A stretch of DNA of 64,000 bases from Chelonoidis abingdonii (GCF_003597395.2 NC_133790.1:25538409-25602408), one strand, 5' to 3'; positions 23,230 through 40,917 are shown, numbered from the stretch's first letter. Numbers and translations are program-made. Notes: generated by a model not told the origin, from the letters alone.

Positions 23230-23372
23230 TGCAACCTACAGAAGATGCAAGCCGTAATATTGTATATGACATTCTATATTGAAAATGTATACAATATCCA
23301 CATTATATAACACAATATTAAAATGCATACACTTGGACTGAGATTGAGATGGAAATAGGAGACTGTTGAAAG

Positions 23373-23804
23373 CAGGGCCGCCCAGAGAGGGGGTAAGTGG
23401 GGCAATTTGCACCAGTCCCCAGGCCCCACAGGGGCCCCCAAGAGAGTTTTTCAGGGACCCTGGAGCGGGTTCCTTCACTTGTTCCGGAGACCCCAGAAAA
23501 CTCTTGTGGGGCCCAGGCCCCCGGAGCTCCTTCTGTGCCGGGTCTTCGGCAGAGGGGGTCCCTCCGCTCCAGGACGGAAGAACCCCCCACCGCCTAAGCA
23601 GGGCCCACCACCGAAGCACGACCCACTGCCGAAGAGCTGAGTCTTCAGTAATTCAGCCATGGGGGGGACCCCGCCGCGAGTCTTCGGGGTACTTTGGCAG
23701 CGGGTCTTGGAGCGGAAGGACCCCTCCACCGCCAAATTACTGCTGAAGCAGGGGCCTTCCGCTGCTGAAGACCCCAGGCCCCCTGAATCCTCTGAGCGGC
23801 CCTG
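23373..23804. mobile_element. GC-rich hAT element with perfect 8-bp target duplication
   Basis: Ends CAGGGCCGCCCAGAG and complement CTCTGAGCGGCCCTG are flanked by GTTGAAAG on both sides (23365-23372 and 23805-23812). The interior is rich in GC and has overlapping ORFs on both strands, which is a composition effect. It is inserted in the 5' part of a CR1 LINE. Confidence 0.85.
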
Positions 23805-23853
23805 GTTGAAAGTGTCTGGGTAAGGATAAAAGGGGTAAAAAAATTAGGGTGAT

Positions 23854-24210
23854 GTGATAGTAGGGGTCTACTACAGACCACTTAACCAGGAAGAAGAGGA
23901 GGTGGATGAGGCTTTTTTTAAACAGCTAACAAAATTATCCAAAGCACAGGACGTGGTGGGGATGGGGGACTTGAACTACCCAGACATCTGTTGGGAAAAT
24001 AACACAGCAGGGCACAGATTATCCAATAAGTTCTTGGAATGTATTAGAGACCATTTTTTATTTCAGAAGGTGGAGACAGCTACCAGGGGAGAGGTTGTTC
24101 TAAATTTGATTTTGACAAATAGGAAGGTACTGGTTGAGAATTGGAAAGCGGAAGGCAGCTTGGGAGAAAGTGATCATGAAATGGTAGTTAATGACTTTAA
24201 GGAATGGTAG
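23854..24210 (+). pseudogene. CR1 ORF2, C-terminal part of endonuclease domain
   Basis: An open stretch reads [19 protein letters not shown], then [13 protein letters not shown] and, later, [14 protein letters not shown] and GESDHEMV. The GDLN and SDH motifs are the aspartate/asparagine and terminal histidine motifs of the apurinic-type endonuclease of CR1-like LINEs, which nicks target DNA to prime reverse transcription. The N-terminal half of the domain is absent. The frame breaks after 24210, so the piece cannot act. Confidence 0.75.
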
Positions 24211-24666
24211 GAGGGAGAACAGCAAAATAAAGACAATGGATTTCAAGAAAGCAGATTTTAGCAAACTCAGGGAGCTGATAGGTAAGATCCCCTAGGAAAC
24301 AAGTCTAAGGGGAAAAACAACTGAAGATGGTTGGGAGTTTTTCAGAGACATTATTAAGGGCACAAGAGGAAACTATCCAACTACATAGGGAAGATAGGAA
24401 GTATGGGAAGAGACCACCCTGGCTTAACCAGGAGATCTTTAATGATCTTAAAATATATAATAGATAGATATATTCCTACAAAAAGTGGAAATTTATAAAG
24501 GATGAATATAAACAAATAACACATGTATGTAGGGACAAAACTAGAAAGGCCAAGGCACAAAATGAGATCAAACTAGCTAGATCCATAAAGGGTAACAAGA
24601 AAACATTCTACATATATTAGAAACAAGAGGAAGACCAAGGACAGGGTAGGCCTGTTACTCAATGAA

Positions 24667-25236
24667 GTGGGAAAAATAACAGAAAATCTGGAAATGGCAG
24701 AGGTGCTTAATGACTTCTTTGTTTCGGTTTTCACAAAAGTTGGTGGTGATTGGACGTCTAACATAGTGAATGCCAATGAAAGTGAGGTAGGATCAGAAGA
24801 GGATAAAATAGGGAAAGAACAAATGAAAAATTACTTGGACAAATTAGATGTCTTCAAGTCACTAGGGCCTGATGAAATGCATCCTAGAATACTCAAGGAG
24901 CTGACTGAGGAGATATCTGAGCCATTAGCGATGATCTTTGAGAAGTCACGGAAGACGGAAGAGATTCCAGAAGACTGGAAAAGGGCAAATATAGTGCTCA
25001 TCTATAAAAGGGGAAATAAGGACAACCCAAGGAATTACAGATCAGTCAGCTTAACTTCTGTACCCAGAAAGATAATGGAGCAAATAATTAAGCAATTAAT
25101 TTGCAAACATCTAGAAGATAATAAGGTGATAAGTAACAGTCAGAAGGGATCTGTCAAAAACAAATCATGTCAAACCAACCATCGCGATCACTGGAGACTT
25201 TTAAGAGCAGGTTACACAAACACCTGTCAGGAATAA
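24667..25236 (+). pseudogene. CR1 ORF2, start of reverse transcriptase with internal deletion
   Basis: Reads [78 protein letters not shown], then [15 protein letters not shown]. These are the N-terminal RT motifs of CR1-clade LINEs. Directly after SCQTN the frame enters a short unrelated-looking tail that matches the last residues of CR1 ORF2 before the 3' UTR, so motifs around the catalytic YADD/FADD box and the thumb are lost. The junction is near 25180-25190. The remaining reading frame is intact for 189 codons, suggesting a fairly recent event. Confidence 0.75.
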
Positions 25237-25320
25237 TCTAGATAATTAGTCGTGCCATGAATGCAGGGGATTGGACTAGATGACCTCTCGCAGTCCCTTC
25301 CAGTTCTATGATTATTACTC

Positions 25321-26989
25321 TTAGTGGAGATTGTCCTTTGTTGCTGGAGATCAAAAGTCTAAGTTCCATCCCAAGTATTGCATGTGTGCAGTTTAGATAG
25401 TGGCTGTGTGGCCTGTATGTGCCTATGGATTTGTTACACAAGTTTTCTTCCAAACGAACATTCTTGACATTCGCTCAATACTTCTCTGTTAGTGTTATAA
25501 GATAGATACTAATCATTACAACTAATTAAAAGAGTAAATTTGCTTAAAAAAAAAGGAAGTGTGATGTAGGAAGCTTCCATCTTGACACTTTGATATGAAG
25601 CAAGACTGAAAAAAATCTGCTTTCCTACTGAAAAACAGATCATTTAAAATTGGGGTACATTCAATACTTTTAAGTTGTAATGTGGGTTGTTAAGTCAATG
25701 TATATTAATCACACATCTGAAACACTACCACTACCACTCCTGATACCTTCTGGTAGCCAATGAGAAATCCAATTAGTGTAGTCCTATTCTGCCTGGACAA
25801 ATCAGGCTTCTATGGTTCAGTATTAAAGGGTCATTGTGAACTTGAGCAAGGCTTATACAGTGAAAAAATATTTAAGTTGAAACATTAACTATTCACATAT
25901 GGCTATTTACGCTGCTTGTTTTTTTTGTTTTGTTTTTGTTTTTACCCTAGGGCCTGAATTCCCTTGCCATCAGTTGTTTATAATCAGTTTCACTTTCAGG
26001 TATACTCAAGTTCAATGGAATGTTTTGTGTAAACAATACAGAAATGTTTGCTATAAAATTTTTTCAACAGAACAAACCCAAACATGCAACAGTGGGCCTG
26101 GATAATAAGAATTCCTGTTTAAAAATATAGTAAAAAATGGCATTTGGTAGATTGGACAGTTCTCATTTTAGCGAATGTAGATACTCAGCATAGCTTATAT
26201 TTCTAAAATAATTTTGGAGTTTCTTTATATATGCACATCATGTGACAAATATTTATTTCTCTCTATATATGAAAATTTCCTTCACATTACAGGGTTAAAG
26301 GGGAAGAGCAATGCACCTTGCCCTCTCAACTACTTCATACAGCGTCAGAGACCCTCCTAACCCAGCAAATTCTATATGTGAAATTTTTGTGTGGGCAGGG
26401 GCCCTGTAGCCATTCACTCTTAAAAAGATGCTACCTCTGTCTACAACACTCAGTATATCACAGACCATGAATTTGGACTGTTTCAGCTATTATAAGCCCT
26501 CTGTGTAAAAGACTTAAGTGTGAAAATATTAATTGTAGGCAAAAAGGTGAAATGTGTATGGCACATGGACTGATTGTGCTAAAAGATATTATCCCCATTT
26601 TATGGATGAAGATGATGAGGTTCAGGAATGCTGTTTACCGCCTGCTTCCCCCTGAGTAGGTGTGAAGGGGAAGGACTAGAGTGCAGGTGACCTATGTCTG
26701 CCTATAGCTATTAGTTCTAGAAGCAGAGCTCTAATGTGTGTACCCCCTGCTATGCTAACTAAGGACAAGAGGGTGAGAGAAGGGCTTGAAGACCTGTTGG
26801 GACAAGAGGGCCCCCGCACTGCTCTCGCATGCTTGCCTAGTCTCTGCACTCACTTTGCTTTGCAGCTCTGGGACTCATTCTCAAGCTCTAGGTGAAGTAC
26901 TGAATGTCCTTGGCCCTGCTCTTCTATAGGAGGTGGGTGTGGAACCACCTGCTGCATGTGAACCGGACCCTCAGGTGCTGGGAGCCCAC
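25321..26989. other. No gene recognised; flank upstream of MED13L
   Basis: AT-rich sequence turning GC-richer towards 26640-26990. I see no transposon ends and no coding pattern. Distal promoter elements may be present but cannot be named from sequence alone. Confidence 0.4.
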
Positions 26990-27337
26990 CCAGTGCAGCA
27001 GAAGCCGCCTTATTCCTTGCTCTATAGCGCCCCTAGTGGAACGTCTCGGAGGCAGCGGGGGGGGTGAGACGAAGGAGGGAGTTGAGCGTTGGCTTTCCTC
27101 CTCCGCTCAGAACGGCTCACGTGGTACGGCGGCGGCCAATGGCGAGGCGAGCTGTGCCTGGCGGCCGCCATTGCTGTCAGAGTGGAGAGGCAGAGGCGAG
27201 TGTGTGAGGAGGAGCTGGCGAGCGGGGCCGCCGGGCGGGTAGGGCCAAGCCGAGGGCGGCGAGGACGGGCAGGGACAGCGCGCGCTCTCTGGCCCGTGGC
27301 TGCTGCCGGTCGCCTCCAGCAGCGGGAGCCCCGCGCG

Positions 27338-27377
27338 GAGCGTAAACAAGGCGGTGGCGGCGGCAGCAGGAAAACAC
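27338..27377 (+). repeat. 40-bp direct repeat in the MED13L 5' region, copy A
   Basis: Matches 27543-27582 at 39 of 40 positions, 205 bp apart. It begins GAGCGTAAACAAGGCGGTGG and contains GTAAACA, a forkhead-type core, followed by a GGCGGCGG run. Flanks of the two copies differ, so it is not a simple tandem repeat. Confidence 0.85.
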
Positions 27378-27542
27378 CATCCACCCACCGCCAGCGGCGG
27401 CAGCAGCGAGGGGCGGCCGGGCGGGGAGGGGAGGAGACACGGCCGCAGCCGGGACAGCGCCCCCCGTCAGCGCCCGCCGCCACTGCCTGGGGCCCGGACC
27501 AGGCCCCCCCGCTTGAGCTGTGTCCTGCAGGGGCCGCAGCTG

Positions 27543-27582
27543 GAGCGTAAACAAGGCGGTGGCGGCGGCAGCAGGAGAACAC
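27543..27582 (+). repeat. 40-bp direct repeat in the MED13L 5' region, copy B
   Basis: Second copy of 27338-27377 with one base change (AGGAGAACAC instead of AGGAAAACAC). It ends two bases before the ATG of a 7-codon uORF. Confidence 0.85.
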
Positions 27583-27583
27583 T

Positions 27584-33009
<5,426 letters not shown>

Positions 33010-33285
33010 CTATTTCTCTATTGAAATGTGGTCTGTGTTATGCAAATATGGTTTACCTCTGCAATAATCCATTCTGGCTGTGACAAAGGCAGAAGTTATT
33101 GTAGTGAAATCTGGGTCCATGAGTAAACATTGCAAACAGCTTGTGGGATGCAGATTTAAAAAAAGGCACTCTTTCCTGAGATGATGCTTCTGGAAGACCA
33201 GATGGCAAAGAGCTGGCAGGAGAAAATCTAATTTGTCAACTTTTTGAGCAAAAAGTCTCCCTCTAAGCATTGATGACTGAGGCAA
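33010..33285 (-). pseudogene. Possible LINE RT remnant (weak)
   Basis: The minus strand reads MDPDFTTITSAFVTARMDYC, which resembles the LVTSRLDYCNALY segment near the C-terminus of L2/CR1-type reverse transcriptases. Sequence before it does not clearly match and the following residues diverge at once. A chance likeness is possible. Confidence 0.25.
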
Positions 33286-35109
33286 GACTCACACCTGCTA
33301 TATTTTCAAGATCTTTCCCCAACACACCAACATTCTCTGCTCCAAATGGAGTTCCAGCCAATTTGTTCTCATCTAAGTTTCAGTTTTATTGGGAATCATG
33401 ACTTAATAAAAGGACCTGAGTGTTTTGCCCTGAGAAAGCATCGAATTGCATCTGATGAAAACAAAACATAAAGGTGATTATGACCATAGTGCAAATCATG
33501 TTGTAGACCTTATGCACATTTAGGAAATCAGCTGGAACTTTGCAGAACCTTGCAGGAAAGATACTATATTATTTTGGACATGGGTAGTTGCCCAAAAGGA
33601 TTTTTTGAGAGATTCTCTGCAGGAAAGAGCAGAATAGTTGGTGTGATATCAGTCACTCCAGTCAGAGTTCACAAGCAAATCAGCAAACTCTCATGGTCAT
33701 TGGTATCAAAGAATACTGATTGACTGAAAAATATCAACAGGGATCGTCCTACCATTACCATCATTAGAAGGAGATCCCCCAATGTGGGCAATCAGTTAAC
33801 ATTCTGATGCTAAAAACCAGACTTGTTAGGGATCAAGGAAATCTGAGAAGTCAAGATGGTGGCAGATTACTCAAAATAGGCTTCTCAGTAGTTTTCCCTC
33901 AAAAAGGGAAGATTAGAAATAAGGTGATAGCTGATGGAGATAGTCAGGAAGTCATCCCTTGACACTGACTAGAGGTCAAATGACCACTTACCGAAGGTCA
34001 TTTGATGCCCTACCCACCCCTGTGGAGTTGCTAACAATTCAGCCAATACAAGACCCTACTTGTAGCTGTTTACCATAAATGCAGTAATTCAGATTCCATG
34101 TTGTTGGCCAGCCTAGTGCTGTTATCTCCACAACATTAATGAGCGATATCTACCATTCAGTGATGGTAGACTTCATAGACGTTACAATATGCTTTATTTA
34201 TCTAATGTTCCATCTAAATTTAGTCAAGATGATTTTTTGAATGTATATATTGTATCTAAAAATCATCTAGCTTTTCTATGCTAATTTAGGACATGCAATA
34301 TAAATATTAAGGTATAATGAGATAGAAATGGAAGTAGTTTTATTAGTTGGCTTGTTCATTCTCTGCCAGTGGAAGATTGTTTCCAGTTTTAAGTAACTCC
34401 AATGATGTGCTTCCACCACTTCCCCTGGAGATAATTCCACAGTCTAATGGAGCTCTGTTAAGGAGTATGAGTTTTTAAAACTTGATGTATGACCAATGGT
34501 AGAAATGTTTGCTTAGTGCGTCCATTATTGTAATTATAAATCTAATATGTCACAGGCTTATGAGCTAACATATGCCTATAGAATTATTTCATATTATTGT
34601 AAATAGTTTTAGGAAAATGTTAAAAAATGTATTAACACCTTACTTAGATATTTACAAAACCTTAAAAGCAAGATTTAAAAACATACAGTAGTCATTGTGA
34701 GTTTGCCATTGATTTCATTAGGAGAAGGATTGGGCACATGATTCTAGTTATTAACAATGAAAGATATAAAATGTATATTTGCAGTGTTTTTAAAAATACA
34801 CTTAATAGTGTATAACTCCATTTCCTTTATACTGTAACTCCAAGTTGGACTTTAAAACTTGAGGTTGTTAATTTTGGCCAAGAAATACATAGTGATTTTG
34901 TTTTAAAAATATTTTTGGGAAATTAAGCTATTGCATCTAAGAATGTGGTTATTACGTAGTTTAAAATAGAATTTTAGGAGATTAGTAGAATACAGGTATC
35001 CATTTCTTTCACTGAAGCAGATTTTTAGTTTAATCTGAATCTCTAACATTTTCTTAAAATAAAAATGTGTTCCATTTAGGAAAAGCAAATGCAATTTTTG
35101 GTTGCATTA
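33286..35109. other. Intronic sequence, little recognised
   Basis: AT-rich. At about 34360-34480 a stretch (CCACTTCCCCTGGAGATAAT and TTCCACAGTCTAATGGAGCT) resembles the antisense of an old CR1/L3 3' region. Otherwise nothing is recognised. Confidence 0.35.
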
Positions 35110-36240
35110 GCAAAGGCATAGCATGCAAGTCATGACAAGTGATAGTGTCACTCACTTGGTGCTGCTTAGGCCTCAGCTGGAACACTGTGTCCAGTTTTGG
35201 TCACCTCTGTATAGAATGTATGTAGAAAAAATGGAAAGGATACAGAGGCAAACGACAAAGACGATCAGGGGGGTGGAATGCAAGGTATATGAGCAAAGGC
35301 TGAAGCAACTTGGTATGTTTAGTTTGGAAAAGGAGATTGAAGGGGAATATGATAGCAGTCTTCAAATTCTTGAAAGGCTGCCGTAAAAGAGATGGAGAAA
35401 AAGTGTTCTCTCTTGCTACAGAGGGCAGGGCAAGAGGCAGTGGGTTCAAACTACAGCACAGCAGATGTAGATAAAATTTTAGGAAAAATCTAATTGTAAG
35501 AACAGTAGGACAATGGAATAAACTGCCTAGGGAAGTTGTGGAAGCTCCTTCTCTGGAGGTTTTCAAAGAGAGACTGGATAGCCATGTGTCTTGGATGGTT
35601 TAGACCAGTGGTTCTCAACCAGGGATACACGTACCCCCTGGAGGTATGCAGAGGTATTCCAGGGGGTACATTAATTCATCTTGATATTGGCCTTGTTTTA
35701 CAACAGGCTACATAAAAGCACTAATGAAGTCAGTACAAACTAAAATTTCATACAGGCAGAGCACTGGGGGAGCAGTGACCGCTGGGGACACCTTCCATCG
35801 ATAGACAGCTCCTAGCTACTCCTCTCCCTGCACCCAGACCTACCCTCTTACCTGCACACAGCTGCTTGCACCCTGCATGCTTTTTTGAGCTAGGCCCCCC
35901 CCCCCGAGTTATAAGTTTTGGTTGCGTCCCCTCTCTCTCTCTTCTCCCCCCCCTCCCAACCTAGACAGGCTGGGTGCTGGGGTGCTGAGGGTGAGTCCGG
36001 GGTGGAGGGGGCACTCCATCCCTGAGCCCTGCTGTGCAGAGCTGGTCCCCACCCCCTGCCTAGTGCCCCACAGGGCTAAAAGCCTGATTCCCCCTTCTGT
36101 CTGGTGACTGAAACCCAGACCCCTGAGGCACCCCTCGTCCACTGGGCCTTGGAGTTTTTTTTAGCCTGTTTGGGGTGGGGGTGAGAACCCTGGGACTAGA
36201 TGGCCCTTGCAGTCCCTCTAACCCAATGGTTCTATGAAAA
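35110..36240 (+). mobile_element. CR1 LINE 3' end split by a hAT insertion
   Basis: The first part (35110-35605) covers the C-terminal ORF2 region (RPQLEHCVQFWSPLY near 35170 and the SRKRDGEKVFSL-type segment near 35385) and the start of the 3' UTR. After the hAT the CR1 tail resumes at about 36193 with GGACTAGATGGCCCTTGCAG and ends AATGGTTCTATGAAAA near 36240. Frames are broken; it is a dead 5'-truncated copy. Confidence 0.85.
35606..36192. mobile_element. hAT element inside the CR1 tail
   Basis: Starts CAGTGGTTCTCAACC, a classic hAT terminus, and ends GGGTGAGAACCCTG, whose complement CAGGGTTCTCACCC is similar. It exactly interrupts the 3' UTR of a CR1, which sets its borders. The interior is GC-rich from 35760 on and contains C-runs; no transposase is seen. 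A clean 8-bp duplication is not visible. Confidence 0.75.
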
Positions 36241-37574
36241 TTTATTTCATTATATTGAAGAGTCAATTGTGAGAGATGTTAACATTCAAGCTGTTTGGTA
36301 CTTTGAAGAATGTTTATTAGAATGATCTGAAGTTCTGTCATGTTGCACTGATGGACGAATTCAGTTAATTACATTGAGAGAGATTCAGTTTTTGCCAATA
36401 TTAACAAAATGAAAAATACAAAATAATTAATTTGCATCTATGAAATATGCGTTTTGTACTGTAGAATCTCACCAAGGGACCCCTACATTATTTTATAGGA
36501 ATCAGTTTCTTCACTTGCTACACTTAAAATCTTGACTGGACTTGGAATGATTTATAATGTGGGCTTTTTTCATTCAGTGAAGTGAGCTTAAAAAATCATA
36601 GAACATTGCAAAAATGTATTTATTACCCAATGATAATTAAAGAAACGCTAAATATTCTAGGTTATATTTTGTGAATATACCAATGAGATACTATGAATCT
36701 TTTCGCTGAAAAATATGCTGTATAATATGCTGTGCTTCAGTGTCCTCCCTCTTAACAACTTGCATATGCTTCTTTTGGCATATCTTAATCTTTTGAATAG
36801 CCAAAAAGGCTATATACAATTGGAACAAACGTACTTTCCAATAAACACATAACTAAACACGTGTTATATGAAAGCGCATTCCATTGTTTACTAGATCACG
36901 TGAGGTTGTAACTCTCTTTTTACTGTAGTTATCAGACTGGTATGACAATCCTGCCAGTTCTGTGGTGCATCCTAGTTCCCCATAGCTTCTTCTTCTGCAG
37001 TACTCCATCCCTAAAATACACATTCTCCTGTCACTTTCTCTCTGAAGTTACTAGCTACTGACAGGGAAGGGGGAAAACCATTTTTTTTCTTTTCTTTAAA
37101 TGAACTTCAGACCAGATGAAGACAGACAAACTAATACAAGTATCCTACTTTACTATAGCTATTTCATTTACCACATCACCAAAATGACATTGAAGCTTTG
37201 TGGTAGATTCCCTCTGCACACAGACAATCAGAAAGTAAGCATCAGAGGCCTGAAAGGCCTGTGATACTAACAATGACCGCTAGTATCATGTTTCTATTGT
37301 GACTTCAGTTACTAACATCATCTTACATTAGCATGAGTCCTACGCTCTGGGATGATATCTGAAAATAAGCTGTCTGACACCTTCTTGTAAGTTTGGTTTT
37401 TCAGTGCAAGGATTTGAGTTGAGATTTTTATTTATTAAACCAGACATCATTTAAGTTTCACACAAATCTAAATAGTGTAGGCAAACTTTCCTTGGGATTG
37501 CCTCAGGATTTATGACATTATTTGTTTGAATTTTTTTTTGTATTACTGCAGATTATTACTGTTTGAGGGAAATA
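36241..37574. other. Intronic sequence, nothing recognised
   Basis: AT-rich intronic DNA with no terminal repeats, RNA gene or protein pattern that I can support. Confidence 0.45.
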
Positions 37575-37807
37575 CACCTCTACCCTGCTATAACACGGCC
37601 CGATATAACATGGGTTTGCATATAGCGCGGTAGCAGCAGGGCTCCGCCAGCAATTTAAAGGGCTTGAGGCTCCCCGCAGCTGGAGCCCCAGGCTCTTTAA
37701 ATCACTGCTACAGCCCTGCCACTGCTATCCCGATATAATGGCGTTTCACCTATAATGTGGTAGGGATTTTTGGCTCCCCACGACCGCGTTAAATCAGGGT
37801 AGAGGTG
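37575..37807. mobile_element. Tc1/mariner (Tigger-like) MITE with TA duplication
   Basis: Terminal repeats CACCTCTACCCTGCTATAAC and CACCTCTACCCTGATTTAAC (the latter on the opposite strand) are flanked by TA at 37573-37574 and 37808-37809. The 233-bp body repeats the CCCGATATAA motif. A TA duplication and this terminus fit pogo/Tigger-type MITEs. There is no coding capacity. Confidence 0.85.
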
Positions 37808-38650
37808 TACCATATTTTCAATCCAGAAATCTTCATTGTTGTTTGTATGGTCTTTTCATATAGCTAGAATCACATGAATGACTTAACTATTAATTTTGAA
37901 TGAACCCTCTTAAAATATCTGTGGGTTATTCTTTTGAATATATGGCGGTGTGGCATTGATGTAACAATTATACTTCAGCTGCCTAAGTATGTAGTTATAA
38001 AAAATACTGTTTCAGCTGCTTGAATTAATTTTAGAAGATGCTCTTTAATGTTTATAATTAAACTAAAATGTTTTTAAATTTAATTTTTGATGTAGTGTTA
38101 GAATTGCATCTTTAAGAAGTCTTTGGCATAAATCAATACTATTTTTAATAAAGAAAAGAAATACTGTGACCTATGTGGCTTACAGTTTATTCTAGTATTG
38201 TTCTGGTTCATTCTCTAGCTCAGTCTTTCAGACACCGTTGCTTCTCAAAATGAGTAGAATTACAATAATGCAAATGGAAATGTGACCACAATTTTATTTT
38301 ATGGCATTCTCCTTGTTTATGTGGAAGAGGGGGTTTATGTACTACTATTCTGTGATAATTCCCAGATAGCACGTTCAAGATACTGGGGCCCATTTTTGTT
38401 AGGTGCTACACAAACACATGCAAAGACATTGTTCCTATCCCAAAGAATGTTGTCTGTCTGTCTCTAAAAAGTTTAATTGAGAGGTTGGTGGGAGAAGAGT
38501 AAATGATCATTATTTAAATGTGTGCCTAATGTATGTTTTGGTTTTTTAAAAGCAGTATATGTCTACCATGTCTGCTAAGACAGTTTCAGGGGCTGGTGCT
38601 TTCAATGGCTGAGATCACCATTTTAGGTTGCTACCTTCTTTTTAGCCTAA

Positions 38651-38901
38651 GCCTTGGTCTACATTGCAGACTTAAGTCAGTATAACTACATTGTTCAGGG
38701 GTGTGGACACAGTTATACTGACCTAACTCCTGGTAGACAGCACTATCTTAGTGGGAAGGCTTCTCCCATCAACATAGCTGCTGCTTCTCAGGGAGTTGGA
38801 GTACCTACGTAGATGGGAGAAGCTCTCCCTTTGATGTAGGCAGCATCTTCACTAAAGTGCTACAGTGGCGCAGCTGCAGTGCTGTAAGTGTAGACAAGCC
38901 C
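38651..38901. mobile_element. Harbinger-type MITE with TAA duplication
   Basis: Ends GCCTTGGTCTACA and, in complement, GGGCTTGTCTACA, flanked by TAA on both sides (38648-38650 and 38902-38904). The body has paired modules (CTTCTCCCATCAACATAGCT and GGGAGAAGCTCTCCC) that make it partly palindromic. It is the best preserved member of the family seen at 15995-16282. Confidence 0.8.
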
Positions 38902-38904
38902 TAA

Positions 38905-40639
38905 GTTAAACTTTAGTTTTTATCAAGCATCTCCCTCTTCCTCAGATCAGTGCTGGTATCTCCACAGACTCGTCTTATCATGTTCTTACAAGGCTGAGCA
39001 TCTCAAACTCCTGGAATAAAGCCTACAGCACCATGTAGTTTGCCCAGAGTTCTAAATAAGCTATATGAAAACCATTCCAGAATTATTTTGAAGTGGTCTT
39101 TTAAATGTCCTTTTATGGAAGATTTTTTCTCTTCTAGCAGAGTAATTTAGCTTGTGGAATGAGTTCAATAGACCTGAAGTGGTCTTAAGTTGAAATAGGC
39201 ACAGACCATCTTTTCTGATAAAAGTTGATGAGTTGGGATCTTTCAAGATCCCTTCCATGGGGGATTTTGGGTCTGTCATCATGCCATTTTCGTTTCCATA
39301 TCTACATGCCTAATCAGGTATGGATTTATTTGCGTCTATCTGAAAAGAGTCTTGAGAAAGTTTATATGTATCACACTAAGACCCTTCGTCAGACCATCTA
39401 ACACTTCTTTGATGCCAGTGTTCTAGACAGTGTTGATACTAAATGACTTTGCCTGTCTGACTGCATTTCTGTGCTGTTATGGTCTTGCTAGCCTGGAGCT
39501 AGGAGTCCATGTCAGGGCCCATCTGGTCTCAGACAGCCAGTATAGTTTACCTCAACGTAGTTCAGTGATGGACACATGTATAGTGACTGATTATATGAGC
39601 TGCACTCTATTCCCTAAGTGCTTTGGCTTGGTATGTGTGGGAGTGTGTTTGTCTTGATTTCCTAGACACACAGTTCTGTGTCCAAAGGAAGAGAAATTTA
39701 AATTTCTTCCTCCCTGCGGTTTTGTTTGTTTGGGATGTCCCATTTTTCAATGGGCTAATGTTGGACCAATTTCTTTAGGAAGTGTCTGCTAGGCCATTGA
39801 GTGGCTATCCCTTATGTTCTGGGAGATTTCCTTCCTTAATTTAAAACATTTTTTTTTTTCTGGTTAGGAATTTTCCGTCATTGTTATGGCTCTCATCTCA
39901 GTTGTTGACGTTTTTCTGTTGATATTGCTTTGAGCTACTTTCTCTGTATGAGTGGGTATATTGCACAGATGGTATCTTTGAAAAAAGGGTAATTATTTAC
40001 TTGTATTCTGTTTTCTGAAGGTATCTTGTGGATTTTACTCACTCACACTCCTATATCCAGAGTTTGGAGGTTTTTTGAATAGCAGATAATTTGTTCTTGG
40101 TTTTCTCTTAATGTGATTTGAGTGTTCATTGTTCATTCATGGATACTTTCTTTAGGGAGATTCTCTCAAACCCTCCCCCCCACCCCGTGTTCTTGTGTGC
40201 GCTTGGAGGTTAAGGAAATTCTTGCCTACTACTCAAAGGAATTGGATGAAACGTTTTGACACACTTGCAGCATCTGAAGCACACTCAGTAAGGCAGTGGC
40301 CAAGACCTGGCTTACAGAGGGTCAAATATCTAAAAGCTGGGCAGGTTTGCCACATATTTTGCTCAGGAGCATAATACGCAAGACAGAGGATTCTGCAAGA
40401 TGCTTTCATGAAAGTAACAATCCCTTACCTGAGGTCAGGATTTGTAAAATATCCCTGATACCTACTAGGCTGAGAGAAAAATAGCTGTATTACTATGCCC
40501 TGTATTTATTTACATTTTTATTTTGGCAGTTCATCACTTCTCTCTCCCTCAGGTGAATCAGCTCTGTTCCCCTGCTAATTCTGTCCCAATTTTACCCACT
40601 CCACTAAAAGAGTCCTCCTTTACATTTTTCTATGAATCC
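38905..40639. other. Intronic sequence, nothing recognised
   Basis: Mixed-composition intronic DNA with short chance ORFs only. Confidence 0.4.
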
Positions 40640-40884
40640 CACTTATGGTGCTTATGTGCCTCATGTCCCCAGGATTGGAATTTTTGACTAGCAGTGTTCA
40701 CTAGGACTATGCCTCCACCCTGAATGTCCTCGTTGTCTTTCCTTTTCACTTCCAATCAAAAGCATGTACGTCATAGTGGCCCCAACAGCCTCTCAGATCT
40801 CACTTGGTACCCAGAGCAGTGGAATATTGTGGTTTCTGCCTACTACCCCTAATTGCCTCTTTTTGGACATAGCCATGTAGTTAA

Positions 40885-40917
40885 CTGTGTGTGTATATAT
40901 GTATATATATCTGTATA
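40885..40917. repeat. TG/TA microsatellite
   Basis: A GTGTGTGTATATATGTATAT-type run of about 33 bases with no other feature. Confidence 0.8.

Larger units (their letters stand above)
23330..25320 (+). mobile_element. CR1 LINE, 5'-truncated and internally deleted
   Basis: Covers the end of the endonuclease domain, the start of RT, then jumps at about 25180 to the extreme C-terminus and the 3' tail (GGGGATTGGACTAGATGACC near 25266, ending TTCTATGATTATT). Most of the RT core is missing. The left border is uncertain because a hAT sits at 23373-23804 and the sequence left of it is only weakly CR1-like. Confidence 0.8.

Noticed and set aside
23236..23746. Several overlapping ORFs of 66-127 codons
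   Set aside because: They lie in a GC-rich hAT element with defined ends and target duplication and have no transposase motif.
27022..27582. 186-codon minus-strand ORF and 153-codon plus-strand ORF over the MED13L promoter
   Set aside because: Overlapping long ORFs on both strands in a CpG island are a GC composition effect; the residues are Pro/Ala/Gly/Arg-rich without any domain.
35909..36266. ORFs of 61-77 codons on both strands
   Set aside because: They fall in the GC-rich interior of a hAT element split across a CR1 tail.
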